Below are positions 50,663-59,396 of a stretch of DNA of 64,000 nt, in pieces; the first letter of the stretch is position 1; every line of letters starts with the position of its first letter. Under the pieces are notes generated by a model. It worked only from the letters and a program-made list of their open reading frames with translations, was not told where the DNA came from and did no database searches. The translations under genes and the position numbers were made by a program. This DNA is from Marinihelvus sp963695135 (lineage in GTDB: Bacteria; Pseudomonadota; Gammaproteobacteria; Xanthomonadales; SZUA-36): the NCBI GenBank assembly GCA_963695135.1, contig CAVOGA010000001.1, forward strand, positions 620,001-684,000. Direction: 5' to 3'.

Positions 50663-52001
50663 CTTCAGCCCCGGGCTGCCGGAACACCAGGCCGCCCTTG
50701 ATCACCGTATCGACATTCTCCATCAGCGAAATGTCTTCCAGCGGGTCGCCCGGAACGGCGATCAGGTCGCCGAAGCGTCCCGGCTCAACGGCCCCGACCC
50801 GGTCTTGCCAGCCCAGTTGCCACGCCGCCACGGAGGTGGCTGCCTGGATGGCCTGCATGGGAGTCATGCCGTACTCCACCATGAAGGGAAACTGGATGTA
50901 GGCCATGCCGTGCGGATAAATGCCCGCGTCCGAGCCGAACACGATGGGCGCGCCGGCCGCATGTGCCTTGCGGAAATTGTCGCGCTGCACCTGGGTGGTC
51001 TCGATGGTCTTGCGCATGAACTCTTCCGGCCAGCCGAGCTCGTAGCCCTGTTCGATCATCCAGGTTCCCGGGCCCACGTCCATGGACAGGCCCACGTTGT
51101 TCTCGATGGCCAGGGCAATGCCCTCGTCATCAATGTAGGTGCCGTGCTCGATGGTGTCCGCGCCGGCCAGGATGGCCTCCTTGATGGACTGCGCACCGTG
51201 GGCATGGGCAGCCACCTTGAGGCCGGCCGCGTGGGCAACGTCCACCACGGCCTGGATGGATTCCGGATCCATCTCCGGCGCGCCGGGAACCCCGCCGTAG
51301 GCCAGCACGGCGCCGGAGGCGATGATCTTGATAACGTCCGCGCCACCATCCACCGCTACTTGCGTCTTCGCGGCGAACTCCGCCGGCGTGCTCGCCACGC
51401 CCATGCGCAGGTGGGGTGGGATTGCTGATTCCTCGACGCCGGGGGCCAGCAGGTCTCCGCCGCCGCCGGGTATGGTCAGGTAAAAACCGGCCACCTGCAG
51501 CCGCGGACCGGCCACTTCGCCCCGGTTGATCGCATCGCGCAGGTCGCGGGCGGCCCAGCCGTAATAGGTGCCGACGTTTCGCGCGGTGGTAAAGCCGGAC
51601 TCCAGGGTGATGCCAGCGTAGCGTTCGCCCTGCGCCAGCGTGTACTGGAGGCTGTGGTCGTAATAAACCGTCAGGTCCGAGAGTTCCTCGTAGCTTTCGA
51701 GAATATGCGTGTGCATCTCGATCAGCCCCGGCATGCAGGTATGCCCGGCGCGGTCCAGCACGGGCGTTTCAGCGTCTTGTGGCGACGTGGTCGAGATGCC
51801 GGTGAAGCGGCCCTCCTCGATGCGCACATACACGTTTTGCCGCGGCTCATCGGACAAGCCGTCAATCAGCTGGCCGCAGTACACGGTCAGGGAGCCGCTG
51901 TCCGGGACATAGGGCGCCGTCGTGACAGGAATGGCTGCAGCCAGCGCTGATGTGCTCAGCAGCAGCCCCGCTAACGGGCAAACACGAGTCAGGATTTTCA
52001 T
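50646..52001 (-). CDS. exported metal-dependent amidohydrolase (imidazolonepropionase/prolidase-like)
   Basis: A 451-residue protein. The signal peptide MKILTRVCPLAGLLLSTSALA sets the start at ATG 52001; an ATG at 52235 overlaps the divergent gene. It is of the amidohydrolase superfamily: MPGLIEMHTHIL (HxH metal site), DVIKIIASGA (the carboxylated Lys position), KVAAHAHGAQS, DTIEHGTYID and VFGSDAGIYPHG. The subfamily includes Xaa-Pro or Xaa-Arg dipeptidases and imidazolonepropionase-related enzymes, so a peptidase or cyclic-amide hydrolase in the periplasm is plausible. It is divergent from the isochorismatase-fold gene. Confidence 0.85.
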   Translation of the reverse strand: MKILTRVCPLAGLLLSTSALAAAIPVTTAPYVPDSGSLTVYCGQLIDGLSDEPRQNVYVRIEEGRFTGISTTSPQDAETPVLDRAGHTCMPGLIEMHTHILESYEELSDLTVYYDHSLQYTLAQGERYAGITLESGFTTARNVGTYYGWAARDLRDAINRGEVAGPRLQVAGFYLTIPGGGGDLLAPGVEESAIPPHLRMGVASTPAEFAAKTQVAVDGGADVIKIIASGAVLAYGGVPGAPEMDPESIQAVVDVAHAAGLKVAAHAHGAQSIKEAILAGADTIEHGTYIDDEGIALAIENNVGLSMDVGPGTWMIEQGYELGWPEEFMRKTIETTQVQRDNFRKAHAAGAPIVFGSDAGIYPHGMAYIQFPFMVEYGMTPMQAIQAATSVAAWQLGWQDRVGAVEPGRFGDLIAVPGDPLEDISLMENVDTVIKGGLVFRQPGAEVSPAD

Positions 52002-52128
52002 GCGGAAAGCATAGCACCAGCGGCCGGCCCATGACCGGGCCCATGACCTGGCACATTGCCCATGGCGCCCCTGCGCGCTACTCTTTTCGCCCACCCCGAG
52101 CAGATGCCAGCACAGCAGAGGAGTCGTC

Positions 52129-52842
52129 ATGCCGGTCATGGAAAGCTCCGACCTTACCCCCCGGGAATACTGGGCGCAGGTGAAGGCCAACCCCAACCGC
52201 GCGAAGTTCGGTTTCGGCGAAAAAGCCGCGATCATTAATATCGATATGCAGCGCGCCTACACGGACATTGACAGCTTCAAAACCGCCTACCAGACGGACC
52301 CGAAGCAGATCGACTACATCAACGAACTCTCGGCGCTGGCGCGCGCGAAAAACATGCCGGTGATCTGGACCTATGTCGCCTACATGGACAACGCGGACGA
52401 CGCCGGGGTCTGGGGTACGCGAACGAATACGCCCGACTCGCTGCAGAACATCAAGGTGGGTGACGCGCGCTCCGAGCTGGACCCGCGCCTGGAAATCGAT
52501 CACGGGCGGGATGCGATCATCAACAAGCGCATGGCCAGCGTGTTCCATGACACGTTGATTCCCTCCCTGCTGGTCTGGCACAAGGTCGACACGGTGATCC
52601 TCACCGGCGGCAGCACCTCCGGCTGCATCCGGGCTTCCTGCGTGGCCTCGCTGTCCACCGGTTACCGCACCATCGTTCCCGAGGAGTGCGTGGCTGACAA
52701 GCACGAGATTCCGCATTTCGCCAACCTCTGCGACATGATGCTGAAATACGCCGATGTTGAGCCGGTTGCGACGGTTCGCAACTGGCTTGAAAAGCACCCG
52801 GGTTGCGAGCCGGTTCGCGCCGCCCGCGGCTGTCCTTTCTGA
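52129..52842 (+). CDS. isochorismatase-fold amidohydrolase (N-carbamoylsarcosine amidase-like)
   Basis: A 237-residue cytoplasmic cysteine hydrolase. The catalytic triad is visible: Asp in AAIINIDMQRAY (about residue 39), Lys in DAIINKRMASVFH, and Cys in LTGGSTSGCIRASCVASLS. The N-terminal extension of about 25 residues and C-terminal Cys-rich end GCEPVRAARGCPF fit the N-carbamoylsarcosine amidase/maleamate amidase branch. The substrate is not fixed. It is 12 bases before the first PuuE-like deacetylase and in the same direction. ATG at 52129. Confidence 0.85.
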   Translation: MPVMESSDLTPREYWAQVKANPNRAKFGFGEKAAIINIDMQRAYTDIDSFKTAYQTDPKQIDYINELSALARAKNMPVIWTYVAYMDNADDAGVWGTRTNTPDSLQNIKVGDARSELDPRLEIDHGRDAIINKRMASVFHDTLIPSLLVWHKVDTVILTGGSTSGCIRASCVASLSTGYRTIVPEECVADKHEIPHFANLCDMMLKYADVEPVATVRNWLEKHPGCEPVRAARGCPF

Positions 52843-52854
52843 GGGCGCGCCGAG

Positions 52855-53829
52855 ATGCGTGAAGACCCCGGCTTTTACGACTACTGGCCCTACGAGGGCC
52901 GGCCGAAAATCAACTGGCCCGGCAATGCACGGGTCGCTTTCTGGGTAGCGCCGAATATCGAGTTCTACGAGCTGGATCCGGCAGTCAACCCGCACCGCAA
53001 GGCCTGGCCCAAACCGGTGCCGGACGTGCAGGGCTACGGCACCCGGGACTACGGCAACCGCGTCGGCCACATGCGCATGATGCAGGTGCTGGACCGCTAC
53101 GGGGTGCGCGGGTCAATTTCCCTGTCCACCGCCCTGTGCGATCACCATCCGGAGATCATCGCCATGTGCCGCGACCGGGACTGGGAGTTCTTCAGCCACG
53201 GCATTTACAACACCCGCTACAGCTACGGCATGGACGAGGCCCAGGAGCGGGCGATGATCGAAGATTCAATGGAGACCATCTTCAGGTATTCGGGCAAGCC
53301 GTGCGCCGGCTACCTGGCGCCGGCACTGACCCACACGGAGCATACCCTGGACCTGTTCGCCGAGGCCGGCGGTATCTACACCTGCGACCTGTTTCACGAC
53401 GATCAGCCGACGCCGGTCCGGGTCCGCTCCGGCAAGAAGTTCATCTCCGTGCCGTACTCCCTGGAGATGAACGACACCATCGTTTACGTGGTGAACAAGA
53501 TCGAGCCGCGGCGCTACGGTGAGATGATCAAGGCCAACTTCGACCGGCTGTATGCGGAGGGCGCGGACAATCCGGTTGTCATGTGTGTGCCACTGCACGC
53601 CTACCAGGTTTCGCACCCCCATCGCCTGCGCGCCTTTGAAGAGGCCCTGGAATACATTACCGGTCACGACGGGGTGTGGGTTACCACGGGCCGGGAAATC
53701 GCCGAGCACTATATCGAGCACAACTTCGATGCGGCCCTGGCCGACATCAATGCAACGGGGGGCGGGCGCATGACCCTTGATCCGGGCTACCTGCGAATAT
53801 CCGCATCGCAGCTATGGCATGGATCATGA
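52855..53829 (+). CDS. PuuE/allantoinase-like polysaccharide-deacetylase-fold protein 1
   Basis: A 324-residue member of the NodB-fold family to which allantoinase PuuE belongs, which acts on ureides rather than on polysaccharides. VAFWVAPNIEFYELDP, GYGTRDYGNRVGHMRMMQVLDRYG, EFFSHGIYNTRYSYGMDEAQERAMI and AGYLAPALTHTEHTLDLFAEAGG are typical. As read, the last roughly 20 residues (RMTLDPGYLRISASQLWHGS) overlap the following gene. The true end is more likely at about 53770: in a run of six G at 53757-53762 one base fewer would place TGA at the ATG of the next gene. ATG at 52855. Confidence 0.8.
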   Translation: MREDPGFYDYWPYEGRPKINWPGNARVAFWVAPNIEFYELDPAVNPHRKAWPKPVPDVQGYGTRDYGNRVGHMRMMQVLDRYGVRGSISLSTALCDHHPEIIAMCRDRDWEFFSHGIYNTRYSYGMDEAQERAMIEDSMETIFRYSGKPCAGYLAPALTHTEHTLDLFAEAGGIYTCDLFHDDQPTPVRVRSGKKFISVPYSLEMNDTIVYVVNKIEPRRYGEMIKANFDRLYAEGADNPVVMCVPLHAYQVSHPHRLRAFEEALEYITGHDGVWVTTGREIAEHYIEHNFDAALADINATGGGRMTLDPGYLRISASQLWHGS

Positions 53830-54697
53830 CCTGTACGACTGGTCCATGCTCACCGACCGCAAGCCCGTTCAGTGGCCGGGGGACAAACCCCTGGCCCTGT
53901 GGGTCAACGTGGCGCTGCAGTATTTTCCCCTGAACCAGCGGGGTGTGCCCTTTCCGCCGCCTGGTGGCATGAGCACCGCGTATCCGGACCTGCGTCATTA
54001 CACCCTGCGTGATTATGGCAACCGGGTGGGTGTGTACCGCGTGTTCGAGGCGCTGGACCGCTACGGCATCACGGCCAGCGTGGCAATGAACAGCCGCCTG
54101 GCCGAGCGCGCGCCTTACCTGCTCAAGCGCGTCGTGGAGCGGGAGCATGAACTGATCTGCCACGGCTGGAACATGGATACCCCGCACTTCGGGGGCATGG
54201 AGCGCAGCGGGGAGGCGGAAATCATCCAGCGTTCCCTGCGCGTGCTGCGCGAGGCCTCCGGTCAGCCGGTGCGTGGCTGGCTGAGTCCCGGCAAGTCGCA
54301 AAGCGAGAACACCCCGACGCTGCTGGTGGAAAGCGGTGTCGAGTACATGTGTGACTGGATCAATGATGAACTGCCGTTCCAGTTCCGCACGCAGGCCGGC
54401 GAGATCACCGCCATGCCGCTGTCAACGGAACTCGAGGACCGGTTCATCCTGGTGAACAACCTGCATTCGGAGCAGGAGTACGCGGACCAGCTGATCGATG
54501 CCTTTGACTTCCTCCTGGACGAGGCGAGGGCGGAAGGCGGCCGTATGCTGGCACTGAATATCCACCCCTGGTTGCTGGGCCAGCCGCACCGGATTGGCTC
54601 CCTGGAGCGCATACTCGACCACATCACGGCCTACGGCGAGGTCTGGTCCGCCAGCCCGTCACAAATTCGCGCGACCTGGCTGGCGCAGCAGGACTGA
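53777..54697 (+). CDS. PuuE/allantoinase-like polysaccharide-deacetylase-fold protein 2
   Basis: A 306-residue paralogue of the preceding protein in the same fold family. DHDLYDWSMLTDRKPVQWPGD, DYGNRVGVYRVFEALDRYGIT, LICHGWNMDTPHFGGM and GWLSPGKSQSENTPTLLVE are visible. The reported start is ATT at 53777, but the natural start is likely ATG 53770, reading MTLDPGYL then EYPHRSYGMDHDLYDW: one extra C at about 53794 breaks the link. As read it overlaps the first deacetylase by 53 bases. Two PuuE-like genes in tandem with an isochorismatase-fold amidase suggest degradation of a ureide or carbamoyl compound. Confidence 0.8.
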   Translation: MIRATCEYPHRSYGMDHDLYDWSMLTDRKPVQWPGDKPLALWVNVALQYFPLNQRGVPFPPPGGMSTAYPDLRHYTLRDYGNRVGVYRVFEALDRYGITASVAMNSRLAERAPYLLKRVVEREHELICHGWNMDTPHFGGMERSGEAEIIQRSLRVLREASGQPVRGWLSPGKSQSENTPTLLVESGVEYMCDWINDELPFQFRTQAGEITAMPLSTELEDRFILVNNLHSEQEYADQLIDAFDFLLDEARAEGGRMLALNIHPWLLGQPHRIGSLERILDHITAYGEVWSASPSQIRATWLAQQD

Positions 54698-54701
54698 AGC
54701 C

Positions 54702-54728
54702 GGGGCTGCCGCAATGGCGGCAGCGCCC
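54702..54728. terminator. hairpin between convergent genes
   Basis: GGGGCTGCCGC, loop AATG, GCGGCAGC then GCCCC: an 8-bp perfect stem that continues as GGG:CCC past a one-base bulge. It sits between the second deacetylase stop (54697) and the yceI stop (54742). It has no T-run. A shared end signal for the two converging transcripts is the likely role. Confidence 0.55.
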
Positions 54729-54741
54729 CGCGCTGCAAGGC

Positions 54742-55359
54742 TCAGGATTCAGGCGTGGTGGACTCGCGCAACGTCAGGCGAAAGCTGACCGGCACCGCCG
54801 GGCTGATCGAGGGCAGGCCGGCGATTTCCCGCAACTGCTCCACACCGGCACCCAGGCCCAGCGCCTCCGCATTGATCACCAGGGGCTGCAGGCTGCTGAC
54901 CAGCAGCGTGTGGGCATCCAGGCGGGCGACGACGGCGTCCACGGTCAGGTCCGCCTGGTTGCCAAGCAGTGAAAGCTGCGCCCCGGTAGCCAGAACCATC
55001 TGCTCCCCGGTGGCCAGGGACATGAGCGGCTCCATATCCAGGTCTGCTGACAGGGTCGCGGTGGGAAACACCTCCGTGTCAAAGAACAGTTGCCGCATGC
55101 GCTCGTTGCGAATCGGGATGCCGGTCTCCACGCTGGCCAGCATGATGTTCAGTTCAAAGTGGCCGTCGGCCTCCAGCAGGCCGTCCACCTCTCCGAAGTA
55201 ATTCACCTCGGCAATCGTGTTGGCCTTGATGGTCACGTAAGACAGGCGGGAGTCGTTGTTATCGACGGTCCAGTCGGCTTGCGCAGCGACGCTGAGCGTC
55301 AGGGCCAGCGCGGCTGCAGTGGCCTGAGTCATTGATAAGGTCAGGATCTTGTGGAGCAT
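54742..55359 (-). CDS. yceI: YceI-family periplasmic protein
   Basis: A 205-residue exported lipocalin-like protein that binds polyisoprenoid-type lipids; YceI in E. coli is induced by osmotic and acid stress. A signal peptide (about 1-30, AVAAQA) is followed by DWTVDNNDSRLSYVTIKANTIAEVNYFGEVDG, the typical opening strand pair, and IPIRNERMRQLFFDTEVFPTATLSADL, the conserved central segment. ATG at 55359 begins the signal peptide; the longer frame upstream runs through the intergenic region. It is divergent from the DUF4920-like gene. Confidence 0.85.
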   Translation of the reverse strand: MLHKILTLSMTQATAAALALTLSVAAQADWTVDNNDSRLSYVTIKANTIAEVNYFGEVDGLLEADGHFELNIMLASVETGIPIRNERMRQLFFDTEVFPTATLSADLDMEPLMSLATGEQMVLATGAQLSLLGNQADLTVDAVVARLDAHTLLVSSLQPLVINAEALGLGAGVEQLREIAGLPSISPAVPVSFRLTLRESTTPES

Positions 55360-55452
55360 GGCGATTCGCTTTTTCAAGTGAAGAAGTCTGTAATTGTAGT
55401 CCCGGCAGTTCAATTTCGCGTGGAGGCGGCCAGGGGCAGCCGCCGGCCGCGC

Positions 55453-55458
55453 TATACT
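55453..55458 (+). promoter_or_regulatory. candidate -10 element
   Basis: TATACT in the 143-base gap between divergent yceI and DUF4920-like starts, 45 bases before the latter's ATG. No good -35 box at normal spacing. Confidence 0.3.
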
Positions 55459-55502
55459 CTCCGCTATTGCAATCCCAAAACTGACCATCACCGGATACGC
55501 CC

Positions 55503-56015
55503 ATGACCCGCACCCGCACACCCACCGCCAGCCAGCTCCAGACCCTGATCCTGACGCTGCTGCTCGCCGCGCCATTGTCCCTGGCTGCAGAAACCATCCG
55601 GCTCTCCGAGCCCGTCGAAGTGACTGAAACCGCGGAGGTGTTTGGCGCCGCCCTGGACGACAAGTCGCCCGGCCTCAGCCTGAAGCAGCTGCTGGCCGAG
55701 CAGGATGCGCTGGATGGTGAGCAGGTCCGGGTCACCACGCGGGTGGCCAAGGTCTGCCAGAAAAAAGGCTGCTTCTTTATCGCCCAGGAAGGCGCGGCCA
55801 GCGCCCGCGTCAGCTTCGTGGACTACAGCTTTTTTGTTCCTACGGACAGCGGTGGCAAGGAAGTGACCCTGGTCGGCACCTTTACGCGCCAGTCCCTGGA
55901 TGCCGACAAGGCCGCCCACTTTGCGCAGGACCTGGGTGAGGCAGCGCCCGAGAATGACGAGCCGGTCATGGAATACGCCATCGTGGCGACCTCGGTCATT
56001 ATTCCCAGGAGCTGA
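55503..56015 (+). CDS. exported DUF4920-like protein
   Basis: A 170-residue protein with a signal peptide (about 1-28, LSLAAE). The conserved core VRVTTRVAKVCQKKGCFFIAQEG with a Cys pair five residues apart matches the DUF4920 pattern, a small OB-like domain of unknown function. SFFVPTDSGGKEVTLVGTF follows. The two Cys (about 86 and 91) could bind metal or heme. ATG at 55503. It is 36 bases before the DMT-family transporter gene. Confidence 0.78.
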   Translation: MTRTRTPTASQLQTLILTLLLAAPLSLAAETIRLSEPVEVTETAEVFGAALDDKSPGLSLKQLLAEQDALDGEQVRVTTRVAKVCQKKGCFFIAQEGAASARVSFVDYSFFVPTDSGGKEVTLVGTFTRQSLDADKAAHFAQDLGEAAPENDEPVMEYAIVATSVIIPRS

Positions 56016-56051
56016 GGCCAGCCCCGGCGCGGCTTCCGCATACCGCACGCG

Positions 56052-56906
56052 GTGGCACCCAGGTTACTTGTCCTGACCGGCCTGGCGATGATCGCCTTTG
56101 CCGCCAATTCCCTGCTCTGCCGGGAGGCGCTGCGCGGGGGCTCCATCGACGCCGCTTCTTTCACGGCCGTGAGAACCGCCTCTGGCGCCGCCGTGCTGAT
56201 GCTGCTGCTGGTGCTGCGTGACCGGCGCTGGGCCCTGGGTGGCAGCCTGCCCATGACCGCCATGCTGTTCCTGTACATGATCGCTTTTTCCCTTGCTTAC
56301 CTGAGCCTGGGCGCCGCCACCGGCGCGCTGCTGCTGTTCGGGGCCGTTCAGCTGACCATGTTCACCCGCGCGCTTGCGAGTGGTGAGCGCCTGTCAGGGA
56401 CGGCGTGGATCGGCCTGGTCCTGGCCGTGAGCGGCCTGGTGATACTCCTGCTGCCGGGGGTTACGGCGCCCGCGCCGGTGGGCGCGGCGTTGATGATCGT
56501 GGCGGGCATGGCCTGGGGTGTTTACTCCCTGCTGGGGCGCTCCGCCGGCGACCCGTTGATCACCACCGCCGGAAATTTCCTGCGCGCCACGCCGGCGGCC
56601 TTGCTGGCGCTGTGGCTGGTGCCTTTACTTGGCGGTGCGCCGTTGAACATGAACGGCCGGGGTTTGCTGCTGGCGGTGGCTTCCGGTGCGCTCGCTTCCG
56701 GCCTTGGTTACGTTATCTGGTATGCGGCCCTGCGCGGTCTCACTGCCAGCCGGGCGGCAACCGTGCAGCTGAGCGTGCCGATGCTCGCGGCGCTGGGCGG
56801 CGCATTGCTGCTCGGCGAGGCCCTCACACCAAGACTGTTGCTGGCCACATTCGTTACCATTGGCGGCGTGTGGCTGGTGCTGGCGCAACGCGCGCCGGGC
56901 GGATGA
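56052..56906 (+). CDS. EamA/DMT-superfamily transporter
   Basis: A 284-residue protein with ten hydrophobic segments and two EamA repeats. FAANSLLCREALRGGSIDAASFTAVRTASGAAVL in the first repeat and AALLGGALLLGEALTPRLLLATFVTIGGVWLVLAQR at the end are typical of drug/metabolite exporters. The substrate is unknown. The start is GTG at 56052. The stop lies 10 bases before the carbonic anhydrase ATG. Confidence 0.88.
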   Translation: MAPRLLVLTGLAMIAFAANSLLCREALRGGSIDAASFTAVRTASGAAVLMLLLVLRDRRWALGGSLPMTAMLFLYMIAFSLAYLSLGAATGALLLFGAVQLTMFTRALASGERLSGTAWIGLVLAVSGLVILLLPGVTAPAPVGAALMIVAGMAWGVYSLLGRSAGDPLITTAGNFLRATPAALLALWLVPLLGGAPLNMNGRGLLLAVASGALASGLGYVIWYAALRGLTASRAATVQLSVPMLAALGGALLLGEALTPRLLLATFVTIGGVWLVLAQRAPGG

Positions 56907-56916
56907 GGAGCGGCCA

Positions 56917-57543
56917 ATGAGCGCACTACAAGAACCGGTCCTTGAGGCGGGTGCAGCCCTGGCGCGCTTGCGCGAGGGCAACCGGCGTTTTGCCGGGGGT
57001 CAGGCCAGGTCCCAGAACCTGGCCGATAAGGAGCGGCTGGCGATGGCCAGGAGCCAGTATCCCTTTGCAATCATCCTGGGCTGCTCCGACTCGCGGGTTC
57101 CGGCGGAACTGGTTTTCGACCAGGGGCTTGGCGACCTGTTCGTGATTCGCGTGGCGGGCAACATCGTTGCGCCGTCGCAGATCGGCAGCGTCGAGTTCGC
57201 CGCCGCCACCTTTGGCACACAGCTGGTGGTGGTGCTGGGGCACAGCAACTGCGGTGTGATCCAGGCATCGGTGGATCAGCTGCGCAAAGCGCCCGGGCTC
57301 GAGTCACGCAGCCTGTCCAGCATCGTGGACCGCGTGACACCCGGCCTGCTACCGTTGATGACGGTGTACGCCGGTGACGACCATGCGCTGATTTCCGCCG
57401 CCACCCGCACCAATGTGCTGGCGTCGGTTGACCAGCTGCGCGCCGGTTCGGAAATTCTTGGCAAACTGGTGGATGAAGGTAAGCTTGTGATTGTCGGAGC
57501 CCACTATTCCCTGGAGACAGGCGAGGTGGACTTTTTTTCCTAG
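56917..57543 (+). CDS. can: beta-class carbonic anhydrase
   Basis: Reversible hydration of CO2 to bicarbonate with zinc. The 208-residue protein shows both zinc-ligand motifs: IILGCSDSRVPAELVFDQGLGDLFVIRVAGN (Cys and the Asp-Arg dyad) and VLGHSNCGVIQASVDQL (His and Cys). YSLETGEVDFF at the end is common. It starts at ATG 56917 with GAGGAG 6 bases upstream. No signal peptide was seen, so it is cytoplasmic. Confidence 0.92.
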   Translation: MSALQEPVLEAGAALARLREGNRRFAGGQARSQNLADKERLAMARSQYPFAIILGCSDSRVPAELVFDQGLGDLFVIRVAGNIVAPSQIGSVEFAAATFGTQLVVVLGHSNCGVIQASVDQLRKAPGLESRSLSSIVDRVTPGLLPLMTVYAGDDHALISAATRTNVLASVDQLRAGSEILGKLVDEGKLVIVGAHYSLETGEVDFFS

Positions 57544-57596
57544 ACCCTGGGTGCGGCGATGCTGCGCCATGACCAAAAATCCCGAGGAGAAGCAAA

Positions 57597-58064
57597 ATGA
57601 CCCAGAAAGTCCCCGCGCCCGTCTGGTTTACCGTGGTGGCCATCATTGCACTGCTATGGAACCTGCTGGGTTCAGCAGCCTACCTGTGGATGACCTGGTT
57701 GATGCCCCAGATGATCACGCCGGAAGTCCTCTCCACGCTGCCGGAAGCGGAAAGGGCGGCCATGGAGGCGCAACTGGCCATGCAGGCGGTTATGCCGGCC
57801 TGGGCTACCTCGGCGTTTGCCCTGGCGGTGTTCGGCGGCCTGCTCGGCAGCTTCTTTCTCCTGATAAAGAAAAATTTCGCGATCATCCTGTTCACCGTAT
57901 CCCTGGCCGGTCTGCTGGTACAGACCTATTACTCCTATGGCATTGCGGGGGCCTACGATATTCTCGGCATTGCCGCGGTTATCCAGTCAGTGGTCATCCT
58001 GCTGATCGCCGTGTTCCTGCTGTGGGTCGCCAACAAGGCCAAGGCGGAGCACTGGTCCAACTGA
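57597..58064 (+). CDS. four-helix membrane protein, unknown
   Basis: A 155-residue protein with hydrophobic segments at about 8-30, 68-90, 93-112 and 118-145 and a short acidic loop TPEVLSTLPEAERAAMEAQLAM between the first two. ATG at 57597 follows GAGGAGAAGC. Small four-helix proteins of this plan are common in marine gammaproteobacteria, but no function is known to me. It is separated from the carbonic anhydrase by 53 bases. Confidence 0.75.
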   Translation: MTQKVPAPVWFTVVAIIALLWNLLGSAAYLWMTWLMPQMITPEVLSTLPEAERAAMEAQLAMQAVMPAWATSAFALAVFGGLLGSFFLLIKKNFAIILFTVSLAGLLVQTYYSYGIAGAYDILGIAAVIQSVVILLIAVFLLWVANKAKAEHWSN

Positions 58065-58119
58065 CAGCAGGCGGGCAGGGGTCCGCGCGGCGTTTGTTCC
58101 CGGGGTTCGGCGGGCGCTC

Positions 58120-58860
58120 ATGACACCGGGCGCGCCCAACTATGGATTGTTCATGGCGGCGCTGATGACCCAGGGTCCCTGGGCTTCGCGGCGGGCCATA
58201 CGCCTGCCCCCTGCGCCGGGTCCGGTGCAAGGCAGTTACGGCTCCGGGCAGTCCCTGGAGTTACTGGCCCTGGGAGACTCGATTATTGCTGGTGTCGGGG
58301 TCGAAGACAGTTCCCTGGCCTTGCCGTCACAGCTTGCCCGGGCCCTGTCATCCACATTGTCACGCCGGATTGACTGGTGGGCGGCGGGCGTGAACGGTCA
58401 GCGGTCGCGGGGGCTGGTGAGCCTCCTTGAGAAGTCCGGGCCACTGCCTGCCGCGCCGCAGCTGATTTTGCTGAGTAACGGGATCAACGACATCACCCGT
58501 CCCGGCAGACCCGAGCTCGTGCTGGGGCGGCTCCAGGCGGTCGTTGAATCCCTGGAGCAACGCTTTCCCACGAGCCTGATCCTGCAACTGGGCATGCCTC
58601 CGCTCGGCCGCTTTCCCGCCTTACCTGAGCCACTGCGGCGCATCCTGGGCAAGCGGGCGGCCGCCATTGACGACAGCCTTGCCGGGTGGATCGCGCCGCG
58701 CACGCAGTCGGTGCACCTGCCCTTTGATGAGCCCACGTACAAGGAAGATTTTGCCATCGACGGCTACCACCCGAACGCGGCGGGGGTCCGGCGTTGGGCC
58801 GGACACCTGGCGCCCTCGGTGCAGGCAGCACTGAACGGCAAGGGCGGGCCGGAATCATGA
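58120..58860 (+). CDS. SGNH/GDSL-family hydrolase
   Basis: A 246-residue esterase/lipase-like protein. Block I is LLALGDSIIAGVGVEDSS, block II has AAGVNGQRSRG, block III LILLSNGINDITRPGRP, and block V DGYHPNAAGVRRW. All four catalytic or oxyanion residues of the SGNH set are present. No signal peptide at the N-terminus as read. ATG at 58120. Confidence 0.88.
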   Translation: MTPGAPNYGLFMAALMTQGPWASRRAIRLPPAPGPVQGSYGSGQSLELLALGDSIIAGVGVEDSSLALPSQLARALSSTLSRRIDWWAAGVNGQRSRGLVSLLEKSGPLPAAPQLILLSNGINDITRPGRPELVLGRLQAVVESLEQRFPTSLILQLGMPPLGRFPALPEPLRRILGKRAAAIDDSLAGWIAPRTQSVHLPFDEPTYKEDFAIDGYHPNAAGVRRWAGHLAPSVQAALNGKGGPES

Positions 58861-58930
58861 CATTTCAGCCGGCCCCGCCTACACTGACGCCCCGGTCCCG
58901 TTGCTGCCACTGTTAGGAAAAGTTGATCTC

Positions 58931-59380
58931 TTGGCGCCGAAAAGAAAAATTCTGCCCCCGGTCTGGCTGCTCCTGTTTGTGCTTATGGTGTTCCTTGTTG
59001 ACCGCTTGCTACCGTTGATGGCGCTACCGCCAATGCTGCAACTGCTGGCCATGCCGCTGGTCCTGGCAGGCTTGCTGGTCATCGCTTGGCCCGCGTTGGC
59101 TTTCGTGCAGAAAAAAACCGGCCTGGTGCCCTTCAGCAAGGCCACCAGCCTGGTGACCGGGGGGCTTTACCGATTCACTCGCAATCCGATGTATCTGGGC
59201 ATGCTGATGATCCTGCTGGGTGCCGCCCTTAAGTTCGGGTCCATTGGCGCCCTGCTGCCGGTCCCCTTCTTTCCGCTGGTCATGCAGCAACGATTCATCA
59301 TCCCCGAAGAGCGTTTTCTCCTCGAGACCTTTGGCGATGAGTACCGGGCCTATCGCCAGCAGGTGCGGCGTTGGCTGTGA
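58931..59380 (+). CDS. isoprenylcysteine carboxyl methyltransferase (ICMT)-like membrane protein
   Basis: A protein of about 149 residues with four membrane helices. The C-terminal PFSKATSLVTGGLYRFTRNPMYLGMLMILLG and EERFLLETFGDEYRAYRQQVRRWL match the ICMT/PEMT family pattern, with the SAM-binding RNPMYLG and the EE...YR..V motif. Bacterial members methylate varied small molecules or lipids; the substrate is unknown. The start TTG at 58931 has AGGAAAAG 8 bases upstream; TTG at 58901 is the other option. Confidence 0.82.
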   Translation: MAPKRKILPPVWLLLFVLMVFLVDRLLPLMALPPMLQLLAMPLVLAGLLVIAWPALAFVQKKTGLVPFSKATSLVTGGLYRFTRNPMYLGMLMILLGAALKFGSIGALLPVPFFPLVMQQRFIIPEERFLLETFGDEYRAYRQQVRRWL

Positions 59381-59396
59381 CCATCGGGCCGCGCTG

